Source: Pilasporangium apinafurcum (lineage: Eukaryota; Oomycota; Peronosporomycetes; Pythiales; Pythiaceae). Taken from it: DNA of 64,000 nt. The notes beneath the pieces are model-generated. The model was given only the letters and a program-made list of their open reading frames with translations. It had not been told where the DNA came from and made no database searches. This document shows, one piece after another, positions 22,042-33,375 of this stretch. Numbering within the stretch: position 1 is the first letter of the stretch; every line of letters starts with the position of its first letter. The stretch is taken from NCBI GenBank assembly GCA_001600495.1, contig BCKE01000030.1:33005-97004 (forward strand), given 5' to 3'. The translations under genes were made by a program, and so were the position numbers.

Positions 22042-23101
22042 ACATGAGGGAAAAGTACGTTTCTGATGACTATGTGACCTTTCACTCACCACGACAGTTG
22101 GTGTATGTCTGTACACGCAAACAAATGTATGACTATTCCGGTCCACGAGGACCATGAACCCACTTGCGTTTACATATAAAAAGGAGATGAGAATGAACGC
22201 GGTATATGCGAAATGTGGTGCTAATCTGGACAGAACATCAAGCCAGTTGGTTCATTTTTCTGGGCTATTGAGTGGGTAAATATTTTATGCAGTAATGGGT
22301 GGTCCGTTAACAGCTGTGGAACTAATCGAATTTATCCATTTTTTCTCCACCTAGAGAGTGGGATTTGGACGCACATTCAACGATAGTAGGTACAAAATAG
22401 CTCTATATATGAAACATAGAAATTTAGTGTTTTTATGCTGTAAAAACGGTCAAAGCACAAGATATTCAAATGCATGATCTCTTGGATTTTTGGCATCGCA
22501 CGTATAACGTTTTTTAATTAGGGTAGTGGATATTGTTATTTGTACGTCAGTTCGTTACTGGACATTCCAACTCGTCGTTGCTATTTGAATTATTTGCCAT
22601 CTCTAGTGCAGTTCTCACTTGTACTATAAAATTCCTTACAAAGAGGAATGTCCATTTTCTTGGACCGTACCCACCGTTGAACACCGATAGTCTCATATCG
22701 CTGTCAGCCGAAAGGGTACGAGAAAGGTCACAATCGATGAAGCGAAGGACTCCTGTATCACGAAGTGAAGAAATGACGAGTCAGCCATCTAAGAAGGGAC
22801 ATGAACTTGCGTGGTGAAAGAGGATGGACTTAGCTGGTGGTTGAGCTTAGCAGTCGAAGTGCATACTCGTGGTGGGATGAAATACGCCAGCAAAGAAGAA
22901 CCGTATCCTTCCTTCATTGTCTTCATGGGAAGAAAAGCGACGAGTGGGTGTATCTTGCGCATATAATAATGGGTTCACGGTAACGGATGATTAGATGAGC
23001 CTGCGTTTACGGAAGGTGCTATGCATGTTGAGCTTATCATCTCACAACTCAATTTGCTCAGTCGTCCGCACACGCGCGCATTAACTCAAGGAGTCAACAC
23101 T

Positions 23102-24010
23102 ATGGTCATCTCCGATCTCGTGCAGAGCCAACTCTTTAAGACGACAGGAGAATGCGATGTACAGTTGATTCGCATTCCGCCGACACGTTCCAATCCTCGC
23201 GATATCCCGACTCATGATAAGGATATTTTGTTGTCAACAAAACCGTCTCGACTAGGACCAGGACTGTGGCTGCATGAAGAGCACGAACGCTTCCTGGAAG
23301 GATTGAATCTGTTTCCCTCCGGCCCGTGGAAGCTCATCGCTGCACATGTGCGCACCAAAACAGCCCGTCAGGTAATGACGCATGCGCAGAAATACCGTCA
23401 AAAGATTGCGCGTCGAGAGCGTGGTTTGAGGACCCGATCGAAACGAAGCGCATCCGTTGAATCAGTTTCGTCACAGTTCAAAGGTATGAACATGGTCCAC
23501 GTTGAGGCTGACTTCGATCCGTTGGGAGATGTGGATCTCGATGTCGCTCTTGACCTCACGGAATTCATCTCCGAGCTCCTTCTCATGGGTGAACAGGAGC
23601 ACAGCGAAGTGCTTGATACAACATGGGCTCCGCAGTCTGCCCCAGAAGCAACACTTGAACACTTTGAGAGTGAAGAAATTTCTCGATTTGCACAATCGGA
23701 ACCGACACCAGCGAATTATTACTATGATTTCCAAGATAAGCAGAGTTTTTTTCAACCTGAATCAGCGTATTTTGAATGCTCTGCCATCTCGCAAGAAGAC
23801 AAGTTGCTGTTGCTGCCTTCGACCCCTGATGTCGATCCAGCTACGATTGCAAGTAGCTCTGATAACACTTTCGTGTACTTCGATACGCCACAACCAGCGT
23901 CAGGAGTAATGACGTGCGAACAAGCGTTGATGGACGAAGAAGAATTCGACATGGACATGATGTTTGAAGATCAAGCGGAATCGGCGCTATGGACTGATTT
24001 TAATGGCTGA
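23102..24010 (+). CDS. Single-repeat MYB protein, MTIS/THAQKY subfamily, divergent repeat
   Basis: 302 residues from ATG 23102, start chosen by the conserved N-terminal block (MVISDLVQSQLFK, then LIRIPPTRS). The MYB repeat reads LWLHEEHERFLEGLNLFPSG, PWKLIAAHVRTKTARQV, MTHAQKYRQKIARRERG. Two normally constant positions differ: the Ser/Thr after the first Trp is Leu, and the Gly of 'GTKT' is Arg. The long C-terminal half is strongly acidic with Phe/Tyr/Leu clusters (MDEEEFDMDMMFEDQ near the end), typical of an activation domain. Intronless. Tandem with the gene at 25262 on the same strand. Confidence 0.85.
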   Translation: MVISDLVQSQLFKTTGECDVQLIRIPPTRSNPRDIPTHDKDILLSTKPSRLGPGLWLHEEHERFLEGLNLFPSGPWKLIAAHVRTKTARQVMTHAQKYRQKIARRERGLRTRSKRSASVESVSSQFKGMNMVHVEADFDPLGDVDLDVALDLTEFISELLLMGEQEHSEVLDTTWAPQSAPEATLEHFESEEISRFAQSEPTPANYYYDFQDKQSFFQPESAYFECSAISQEDKLLLLPSTPDVDPATIASSSDNTFVYFDTPQPASGVMTCEQALMDEEEFDMDMMFEDQAESALWTDFNG

Positions 24011-25261
24011 TTTGCCATGCAGAAGTTAGCGATCATGTCGTGCCTGCATCTGTCCATGCTGATTTGTTTGTTTCATTTCAAGTGATTTTCAATCTACTAC
24101 AGAACCTCGTCCGTCGCAGTGAACGTTACAAAAACAACGACAAAGAGAGAACAACTCGAGGAAACCATGTTTCACTCACTGGCGAACGAAGATTTAACCA
24201 GTTCAACAACCAGAAAAAAGATAGCCACGCAGTCGTTCAAATCGACCATCCATATCCAACTGGATTTGATCTGGTCGATTGCCAAAATTCCCATGGGAAC
24301 GGCATATGGACGACTGAAAGCGTCACCAATTCAAGTAATGAATTTGTATACGTTGATGAATAGCGTAACCTGCTTCAAACGGTTATATTTGATGCGAATG
24401 TAGGCACGCATCTGTACAATAGTAAAGCTTTCAATATGATAAAAATGATGAAGCGAGAAGCATGCAATTCACTATCATTGAACCTCTAAAGGCCTAACAT
24501 TCTTGTGAAAGTCCTCATGGCACAACGATAGACTTAATTTTCGACACATAGAAACATAAATAGTCTAGGCAAGTTCAAATCAAGATGCGACTTGACAAGG
24601 TTATCAACCAAGCAGAATTTAGTAGATAACCCAATCGGTGGAGATGTTATAAGCACATATCTTTGACAGATCGATCGTAAATCTGATGGAATGAAATGGT
24701 AGAATTCCCTCGTCCAAAAGGGATGCCACAAGCAACACAAAAATACTCAATAGTGTAATGGCCTGCAAAACCAGTTTTTTTTCGAAGTAGGGAGGCCGTG
24801 AACGATATTGCGACATTTCGGCGGTGATGCGTTTGGATTGGCACACCGCAAACCAACTTCACTTTATGCCATAGAAGATGCGTCTGTATTTTAGTGAGGT
24901 GGTATCAATTTGTTCTGTTCGTATTGTTGTGATATTTGATCAAGCCATTGGACAAGATGGAGTTTTTACTGTATGTTAGTGTAGTGACTCGACAGATCTG
25001 GAGAGGATATTCCGCTAGTCTTCATCTCTTCTATCCAGACGATCTGCGATTGTTTTCGTCAGAGGAGGAATGTTCTCGTGGGGGTGCCAAGTACGAATTA
25101 CTTACAGTATGTATAGTGCACTGATGTGAAGCCATTAATGCCTGCTCCAGTACGATGTGCTCTTCTCCGATTTAGTTTGTCAAAGCTCACAACGCAATTT
25201 TCTCTCTTTAGCACACACCAGTACCAAGACCATACGAAAACCCAAGGACATAAAGCAAACG
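24011..25261. other. Intergenic between two tandem MYB genes
   Basis: No supported gene. Frames at 24040-24403 are short, Thr/Lys-rich and featureless. The final 150 bases are upstream sequence of the next MYB gene. Confidence 0.45.
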
Positions 25262-25837
25262 ATGATTTCCGATGCTGTTCAGAACCAACTCTTCCAAGCA
25301 ACAATGGAATCGACAGAGCGTCAGGCCATCCGAATCCCTCTCGGTCGAGTAGGAGGTAAGATCAGAACCTCTGCGCCAAATGCGATTGGCTTGCACCCCA
25401 GTCGAAACAGATGCTCATGGTCCGTCGATGAACATGAGCGCTTTTTAGAAGGCCTGGAACTGTTCCCATCAGGTCCATGGCGATTTATTGCTGCCTATGT
25501 CGGCACCAAAACACCACGGCAGGTGATGACCCACGCACAAAAGTACCGTGAGAAAATTCTTCGGCATGTACGTGGTCTCCGAACACGAAGTGGGAAGATC
25601 ATCCACACACACAGTCGGCGAGACTGGGAAGACGCAAAGCCACGTCCAGATACTGTGCAGATCGTGTGCGGAAAAATGCAATCAAATTGTGGTTTGCCAG
25701 CATCATGCACGACCATCACTGATGAGAACATATGCATGCCACAAGTGAGTCCTTCCATCCACTACGAATTCATGGATGGATATGCGTGTGATTCACCTCT
25801 TTGGGACGATTTCGAGCTACGGTGGCTGTTTGGGTAG
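25262..25837 (+). CDS. Single-repeat MYB protein, MTIS/THAQKY subfamily, short form
   Basis: 191 residues from ATG 25262. The N-terminus MISDAVQNQLFQAT with AIRIPLGR matches the subfamily block (the leading Met-Thr is reduced to Met). The repeat is CSWSVDEHERFLEGLELFPS, PWRFIAAYVGTKTPRQV, MTHAQKYREKILRHVRG. The short C-terminal region ends with acidic/aromatic DSPLWDDFELRWLFG. The gene is very similar to 19595-20233 through the repeat, which implies recent duplication. A degenerate copy of its N-terminal coding region lies at 26463-26512. Confidence 0.85.
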   Translation: MISDAVQNQLFQATMESTERQAIRIPLGRVGGKIRTSAPNAIGLHPSRNRCSWSVDEHERFLEGLELFPSGPWRFIAAYVGTKTPRQVMTHAQKYREKILRHVRGLRTRSGKIIHTHSRRDWEDAKPRPDTVQIVCGKMQSNCGLPASCTTITDENICMPQVSPSIHYEFMDGYACDSPLWDDFELRWLFG

Positions 25838-26462
25838 CCAAGTGAGTGTGTTCTAGACGTTATACTGCCACCTGTAATCGACGTTCGCAATTGTATCGAA
25901 TACTTTCTACCACTTATTATTGAAGTCCAAGACGGTTGCTATATTAGGTATGCACGTAGATGCTATTGGTATTGTTGTGATGCTTGGTTACTTATCGATA
26001 ATTGTCATAGTTTAGCATTATTAAATCTATTAGGCGATTCCGATTCTGCTGTCTACGTAAAACAAGAAGCTATACTAAGACTAACCGTGATGATACATGC
26101 ATGTAAAGTAATTATGCAATTTACTAACAAGAACAAAGCAAAATATTACCATATCCAAAGTTTTTTTAAATCAAACTAGTTCATAGCTATCTCTATCAAT
26201 TTAGTCGCAAAGTAGCTCAGTTTGGTTTCTAGCACTAAAAATTGCATATTAAGTGGAGGAATGTGGGAAATGAGAACAGACATACAAGGCATACTGTAAA
26301 AAGGGTGAACTATCGAACATACTAGGTGATCTCCCAGTAAATGCGCTCTATCGCAAAAACAATACAGAGTTATCAAGACTTTTACAGAGCGGACAAACCA
26401 TGTAAATTCTGCCGCTTTCTGATGAATGGGTAGGATTCTGCACAGAAAATCCATTTTGTTTC

Positions 26463-26512
26463 TCTTCTAACCAACAATAGAACCGGCTGAGCGTCAGACC
26501 ATCCACATATAA
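26463..26512 (+). pseudogene. Degenerate MYB gene fragment (N-terminal coding relic)
   Basis: About 50 nt resembling codons 9-25 of the gene at 25262: CAACAAT[G/A]GAA, GAGCGTCAG, CCATCC blocks in order, with a stop created (CAATAGAAC). No MYB repeat follows. It reads as the stump of a lost array member. Confidence 0.5.
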
Positions 26513-26954
26513 ATGTTCTGACTGAGATTGGCTCGGATCAGGAGGATGAGCCGATCCTCTTCCTTGCGTTAGAGAGTGATCATCGTATATGGTAATTTCG
26601 CCTTGACGATTTAATGTGGCTGTGCTCTTCAACCGTCATGCATTACTTTTGTCTATGGAGATTGGCCAGCATTACATGAAGGTGATGGAATAAGCAAGAT
26701 TTATTACAATAATTTATTATTGATATTTTTATTGTGATTTTTTGCTGTTTTTATGTCTAGTCGTAACTTCAGCAAACATTTGATGAAAATTTTTGTTTTG
26801 TCGTCAATGCATAAACGAAACACATGACGTTATATCAGTACTTGAAGTGAGGTACTTAGCATATCTTTTGATGCTACAATCATTCAAAGTAGATGAGTTA
26901 GGTATGAATCAGCAAAGTATCTGCAAAACCGAGCTCAAGATACACAAATGGGTT

Positions 26955-27045
26955 CTTCCCATCTACTTTGATCATCAATCGATGTTGATGAGTGTGTGCA
27001 TGCAGAAGTCGACACGTCATTACGACGTTCCTCCATGGAAACTTC
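26955..27045 (+). repeat. Diverged duplicated segment, partner at 21540-21660
   Basis: See partner. One 104-codon open frame (26793-27107) covers it, but has no known domain and its relative is broken by stops. Confidence 0.4.
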
Positions 27046-28689
27046 CCTTTTACGAATGGACGCACCCTGGATTTCCTATAGACAAAGTAATATCGTTTAT
27101 ACCATAGGCTACTGAGAGTAACGCCTGTGTTCGTAGTTTTTGGGTTGATAGTTGGATTTTGATGCGCCAATGATATTAGCAACTTAGTGCCTTTTCACGA
27201 AGGGATGGTTCAATATCCACCATTATACTACTGTGGCAGGTAGAAGACGGTACAGTGTTGTGTGCTCGCATGAGAGATGAAGCTCAATCTCAGTTATATA
27301 AACATGCAGATCAGTACTCTGCATGGCTGTGATGGTTACGAGCGTACTGAAAGCGAAGTTTTATGCACAGTGTTTACTTGTCTTTTAAGTGATGAAAGTG
27401 TAATCGACACAACAACGCGATCAGAACACGGCGAACATATTTTGTATCCAGCGGAAATGGTGGTCAATGGAACTATGATCACTATATTAAGTATTGTACA
27501 CTTCGAGTGTTCCAGTCCGTGGAGACGCTGAATCTATTCGTGGTTTCAAAACGATGATGTGGCTACTGTAATAATACAAAATACCCGATAATGGCGTCCA
27601 CCTCTCTAATTAACAGTAATATGAGCGTATAATGGTGACAGGGAAAGTTGGTTCATTATTTCTCTCTTCTCAACGTGGATGTATGGATCTGTTGATAAAA
27701 GAAAAAAGAGAGAAGAGAATCCCAGTACAAACTATGGATTTAGTTTTCTTTGGTAACTAATAGAGTGAGCTGAGCAGTGTACGCATTCAGTTATTGTCGG
27801 TATGACAATGCTTTCCATGATGAATCGCCACAAAGTTCATTTGTGTAAAACGGAAATAAAGTGAAACAAACAAACCAGCACAAACCATAAGCTTTGAGAA
27901 CATATGGGTGATCCAGACATTCAAAATAAACGTAAAAAAATATGCCTAAATATAGTATATAAGTGATCCTATAATATGTACCTTAAATAGGCACAGCAAT
28001 GTTGGTAGTAATCCCTCTAAATTGTCAAAATCTCTTATAAAGATTCGGGTAATATATGGTTTAAAACATACCCTAATCATACCCATACAGAAGTGGATCA
28101 CCTAATGACTATCGCAATCCATAAAAGTCGCACAAATGGACAAATTACAAGCTTCACTGTCGTGACAAGTCATCCAAGAACGAAGAGAGGTGAAATAGCA
28201 CGAACGAAGGAGGCTACGCTAGGTGAATAGCTCAGCAGTCGTAATAGACTACAGCGGATGACGCCACTGCTGGAGAACTGTAACCTTTCTTCATCGCGTT
28301 CTTGGAAATATATTCTTTTGCAAATACTAAATGGATTTATGGGATTTGTAAATGTTTACATGGAGTTGGGTGATCAGGACGTATATTGGACTCGGTAGTT
28401 CACAATTCACTTTGCTCAACTACGCGCACAGAAGCCAGCGAGCACACCCTTAGGAACGATCGTTAACAAACTAATCGCTGCACCATTTATCAAGAAAACT
28501 AAACGCTGTACATTTTGATTAAACATTTGGTTCTATAATGCTCGACATTCGCATAATGTGTATATAAATTTGGCCAAGTGATGCATTTTAATTTTTCCTT
28601 GTATGAATATGTTATTTGATTTTAGTTCATTTCGTTTAGGTTGACTTCTATGACCGACTTTAGTGAGACTAACTCGTCTGTGATCGCGT

Positions 28690-29283
28690 TTACTTGTCAT
28701 CATCCGATAAATAAAGCGGCTCGTATTCCTCAAGAAGGAATGCCGCTAATTCCCAATCCAAAAACGCCTCCGAATCGGTCTCTAATAATTCCTTGTGCTC
28801 TTGTAAGAGTATTTGAGGCGTAGAAACCTCTGCTTCAGCCAGCTGCCCTAGCTCCGAGTTGGCACTATCCAACATTGCCATTAGCTCTTCATCTGCCAAT
28901 GCTGATGTGCCGTCTTCTTTTTCTGTCGATTGGGCTCCCTGTTGACCACTCTTCATAGGGAAGTATTCGAGTGGATTCGGGTGTACGCCAATCTTCAAAC
29001 CTCGTTTGCGACGAGCAATTTTCTGGCGGTATTTTTGTGCGTGAGTCATTGTTTGGCGAGTTGATTTGGTACCCACGTGCGTAGCGATGACTTTCCATGG
29101 ACCAGATGGATACAATTCGAGTGCCTGGAGGAATAGATCGTGTTCTTCGTGTGTCCAGGCTTGCCCAGATGATGGAGCTGTATTTACTCGTGGACGCACA
29201 GGCGTAGGTGCAATGCGGATAAGACGCTCCTCTTGCGTTGAGTCCTCAAAGAGCTGCTTTTTGACACGGGACGTGATTGTCAT
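28690..29283 (-). CDS. Single-repeat MYB protein, MTIS/THAQKY subfamily
   Basis: 197 residues from ATG 29283, intronless. The N-terminal block is MTITSRVKKQLFED with RLIRIAPTPVRP. The repeat reads AWTHEEHDLFLQALELYPSG, PWKVIATHVGTKSTRQT, MTHAQKYRQKIARRKRGLK. The C-terminal part is Glu/Asp/Leu-rich (DSEAFLDWELAAFLLEEYE), a likely activation region. It lies on the opposite strand from the three preceding MYB genes and in line with the next two (30061 and 33376). Confidence 0.85.
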   Translation of the reverse strand: MTITSRVKKQLFEDSTQEERLIRIAPTPVRPRVNTAPSSGQAWTHEEHDLFLQALELYPSGPWKVIATHVGTKSTRQTMTHAQKYRQKIARRKRGLKIGVHPNPLEYFPMKSGQQGAQSTEKEDGTSALADEELMAMLDSANSELGQLAEAEVSTPQILLQEHKELLETDSEAFLDWELAAFLLEEYEPLYLSDDDK

Positions 29284-30060
29284 CGTGGTGGTTTATATAC
29301 GTTTTGTTGCTTTGGTTGTCAAAAGTGAAATGCAGAACGTCAAGTGGATCGACGTAACAGCTACGCCATTTATTGGATCAATAAGAGTGTATGCGTATGT
29401 AACCATAGTTAATCCATTTCGGCATGGGTTAAACTAGGTGACTTCACCACTCGACTTCATTAGATACTTTTTTTCCTCCATGTTGGACGCATGCCTGACC
29501 TTGAGGATCAACTTGTGGCTACGAAGAATGAATGTCATTGTACCTATGTGGGTTAACTTGATCGGGAGAGTGATGGTTTATATTTTAAGCGAATAATATG
29601 GGTTTGTTGGCACAAATTCAGCCAATAGCCTTCGTTTTCAGTATGCTCTTATGTGTCGCAGAGTTTAGCCACGTCGCTCTGGATAAATGAAGCCATTTTC
29701 GATCCCGCTAAGAAGAGCATATGCATGTACGTGCGCGGCTTGTGGATGGTGCAGCTGCAGACATTGTACCTACGTTTTAAATGCATATCCGATCTTTCTT
29801 TCTACTTCTAGAAAGCTGAAGAACGTTCACCGAGATGGTTTTGCAAATTATCAACCTCGCTTTTCAAGTTCAACAAACTCCACACACATACTCAAAAGTC
29901 TGCTTCTTGTCACATCGCAGGTTGCTTTCTCTACTTGGGTAATAACTTAGATGATTTGCTCCGCACGTTTTTCTTTTTCTACACCTTGACACCTTCACTC
30001 ATTCACAAAACGGACTTACTACTACGCAACACAGACACGAGCACAGCATTTTCAAACATC
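29284..30060. other. Intergenic between two minus-strand MYB genes
   Basis: Upstream region of the 28690 gene and 3' flank of the 30061 gene. No gene or repeat recognised. Confidence 0.45.
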
Positions 30061-30933
30061 TCATCGCACGAACGGGTCTCCGTCGCTGTCGTGACGGACA
30101 TGGTCAGAATAGGGCGAGATACATTGCGGCAATTGGGGCTGCGTTGTCGATGAAGATGACAGCGTCATGACAATCGGTTCTGGTTTGGTGAGTGAGTCGG
30201 AGAAGATCGAAACTGGGTCGACGTAGCAGACAGAAGATGTCACGTTATATTGCCACTGATGATGATTATACTGGTGGGATGGATACTGGAATTGATGATG
30301 GTGATGTTGATACTGGTGACATCCTAAATATGGAGGTGGCACGGATGTGAAATTCGCAACAGTCTCCAGCATAGGGTCGATGTCGGATAAAAGATGATCT
30401 AAGTACGCGTCATGGCCACCAGCCGTAGCAGTCGCCGTCGCATTCTGATGATGAGACTGTTGATCATATTCCGGTGTTACAACGGGTTTAATGTCTTGCT
30501 CTTTCATTTCGTCGTCGAGTTCTTCTTTACTTGCCTTGGTGTCCTCCGTTTTCAGTGGGTCTTGTACGCATGGCAGTTGAAGTGGATGTGAGGGATGTGT
30601 TGATAGTGGAGGAGGATACTGGTTATAAACACCATTATTATTCAAACTGGTCGCTTCGGGCTGTGATGTGATGCTCTCACTCCTTGCGCGGCGTTTCCAT
30701 CGTGTCAGTTTTTGTCGCAGCTTCTGCGCATGCGTCATGGCTTGGCGGGTGGATTTCGTTCCGATATACGCGGCGATCGCTGTCCATGGACCCTGAGGGA
30801 ATCGATCAATTGCTTCCCAGAACCGCCGCTGTTCCGTGGTGGACCACGCATGTTCCGCCGGTGTGGGAACCGTGAACTGTGTGGGCACGAGCTTAGCCTG
30901 ATGGAGCTCGATGATGACCTTGGGAGAAATCAT
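30061..30933 (-). CDS. Single-repeat MYB protein, MISP/THxQKL subfamily
   Basis: 290 residues from ATG 30933. Paralogue of the gene at 2819-3649: the N-terminus MISPKVIIELHQ matches, and the repeat reads AWSTTEQRRFWEAIDRF, QGPWTAIAAYIGTKSTRQA, MTHAQKLRQKLTRWKRRARS. The Leu in QKL, instead of QKY, marks this subfamily. The C-terminal two thirds is His/Gln/Pro/Ser-rich low complexity (HQYQHHHHQFQYPSHQYNHH), with an acidic patch before it. Intronless. The upstream region (31315-31360) has a pronounced C/T tract on the plus strand. Confidence 0.85.
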   Translation of the reverse strand: MISPKVIIELHQAKLVPTQFTVPTPAEHAWSTTEQRRFWEAIDRFPQGPWTAIAAYIGTKSTRQAMTHAQKLRQKLTRWKRRARSESITSQPEATSLNNNGVYNQYPPPLSTHPSHPLQLPCVQDPLKTEDTKASKEELDDEMKEQDIKPVVTPEYDQQSHHQNATATATAGGHDAYLDHLLSDIDPMLETVANFTSVPPPYLGCHQYQHHHHQFQYPSHQYNHHQWQYNVTSSVCYVDPVSIFSDSLTKPEPIVMTLSSSSTTQPQLPQCISPYSDHVRHDSDGDPFVR

Positions 30934-33375
30934 CTGCCCCTATTACTATCTACGTGCGCCCAAGCCGTGTTTTCTGGGAATGAGTCAGTGGTAGAGACAC
31001 CACAATGGCCACATCACATGGGTGCACTAGCTGATTGATGAAGACTCGATATGACTGGCACGGGACGTCGCTCCCATAAGAGACGGAACGGAGCGCATCG
31101 CCTCCATCCTCTCTCCCCCTTTTGTCTCATGTATTTACCTAGAGAGATTTCGCAGACAGAACTGCGCAGGTGCCCAACCGAAAGAGTCGGCGCAGATACC
31201 AACAACAAGACGACAAAAGCAGTAAATTTAGGAAAGTGAATCCCTCCAATAGGTGGAAAAAAAAAGCCGAAATGGTACAGTGTACCGATTCGAGAAACGA
31301 GTGGACATAGATACTTCCTCTCCACTCTCCTCTCCTCTCTCCCCCTCCTATCTATCAACACAAACACAGTCATAACCCTGAAAGTAGCTGTGGTCATGTT
31401 TAGTACATGGATAGTGTGTCAAGGGCATAGTATACACATTCAGTTAGGCGGAATTGTGATGATAGGGGTCCATTTTATAATCCTAGTGTCTGTTAACTTC
31501 GAACACGGCAAGATCATGGCTGAATGATGTGAAAACAAAAAAATCCTTTCAAGCAAACCAACGACAGGATTGGTACGTCAGCCATGTCTACGTTAATGCA
31601 TGCTGGTATTGTGCTTGCGCTTTGTGCTTTCTACCATCGTACACCTGCGTTCGAAAGTTTTGTCGTCAACACTAAGGGATTCCTTGTTTGCATAGCAGAG
31701 GCACTCTCTTCCTTTTCTTCTTCGACTAACCTCATTTGTTAAATTTCGAATGATGGCCTAATGCATACACACATCGGATCCAATGAGACGCGACAGGACA
31801 TTCGATTAACATGCAGCCTTGATTGATCCTGTCAACAGGATTTCTGCTGCTGGATTATTTGGGAGGTCGTGTCTGGCTATGGGACTTTCGTCGATGGTCA
31901 ACTTCCATATAAAAGCGCCATGTAGCTAACTTTCCTCCACATCATCCACCTGTCGATTGTGATGTGTCAGTCATTTCTTCTTGTGGGATGTTTTGCTTTA
32001 GTGGAGGGACAACTTTCGCTATCCATTAAGATAGCCGGAATTTCCCTCTTCAAATCGTTTAGGTAGATCTCCCCTGCGACACGACATCTGGTGAAAAAGT
32101 TCGGTGGGAAAACCACTAATCAGGTGATGATAGAATGTTGGTCTCTGTGTACCCACAACCACTCATTGCGATAGGTTCAAAACATTGGATGCACAAACGC
32201 AAGGAGCAGAATGAGTAAACGACACAATGGCGCTTCTTCTCATGTGACCATTCATCAGTATGAAACGAATGGATGGCAGTGGTTAGAGATAGATATAGGT
32301 TGTACATGATGAAGCTCTTTTGCTTTCTATACGATGGAGTTTATTTATCCAGCCCTTGGACAAGATCCAGTAGCTGAACACAACATGATTGTCAATGTGA
32401 TTGCATGTGTATACAAATGCTGAATGTAATCCATTACAAAATTAATTTATGTGGGTTCATGCATCCACAGCTATGATGAGAGAGGAAAGACTGTCGACCA
32501 GCATGAAATTTAAAAACCGCTACCATCCAATCCATATCAGACACACACCTTCCTCCATCCATATACATATAGTCAATCCACATGACGTTGAAACTTCTTT
32601 AATTTTCTTGCATTTGGCTGCATTGGATTCCTTGACGATGGAGATGAGAGAGCACTTAAGTACCTTTTTTTTTATGGTATCGTGAAAATCCACTAGCATG
32701 GAGCTGCTTCCTGTTTGCTTGCTACTATCAACTAAAAATTAGTATCTCCCTGAGAAAATAAGATGAGAATTAGGCTACTTCAGTCTGCATCGATGACAAC
32801 AGAGGGCATTCGTCCATACTTCTGACAGCATCTTGGCCTCGATGAAAGAATCGAATTTTGTTTGGTAAAAAGCAACTAGATCTTGTATCAGTGGAAGATA
32901 TTTGTGGAGCGCATAGAGTGCATACAAAGATTCCTTTTCTGTTACAGTTGGGCTGTCTAATTGGGCTTTGTCTCCAAAGAAGAAAACGGTCGATTATCCA
33001 GCCTCGATCCATATCCATAATTCACGCTTCAGTGAATGGTACGTGCGATCCACCTGGAGAAATGGAAGATTCTATCCAATCCAAGACTGGCGACACGATG
33101 GATATAAGATCTCAGTAAGATGATTTGTAGAGAATAGATTCACTCTAGCCTTGGATTCACAATGCATACAACGTACAATACTCAACCTTTGGCCTTCATG
33201 GCTTCCTCTGCTATCAACAAAGACATATAACGTCGTTGTTCCCGTCGTAGATCGGCATAGTGAACAAAGAAGAAACGGAATGCAAATGAACGTGACAAGG
33301 TTTTCGTATAAGAATAAGAGCACGCGAGTTTGGTTATTATACTGGTTTAAGTTCAAAACAGTCAAGATGATCAAT
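30934..33375. other. Intergenic, 2.4 kb, no gene seen
   Basis: 31310-31360 is a long pyrimidine run. A 127-codon frame at 31014-31397 overlaps the 30061 upstream region and lacks any domain. Elsewhere only short frames. Confidence 0.5.

Larger units (their letters stand above)
20234..23101. other. Intergenic, 2.9 kb, no intact gene
   Basis: No protein-coding signal. It holds the branched-hairpin candidate at 21990-22041 and a diverged repeat at 21540-21660 (both listed). The rest is AT-rich with only short frames. Confidence 0.5.
25838..28689. other. Intergenic, 2.9 kb, with MYB relic and diverged repeat
   Basis: No intact gene. Contains the MYB N-terminal relic at 26463-26512 and the diverged repeat at 26955-27045. 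The rest is AT-rich; 27655-27725 has pyrimidine and purine runs that could fold. Confidence 0.5.

Noticed and set aside
31014-31397. 127-codon minus-strand frame as a gene
   Set aside because: Overlaps the upstream pyrimidine tract of a MYB gene and lacks any domain or splice support.
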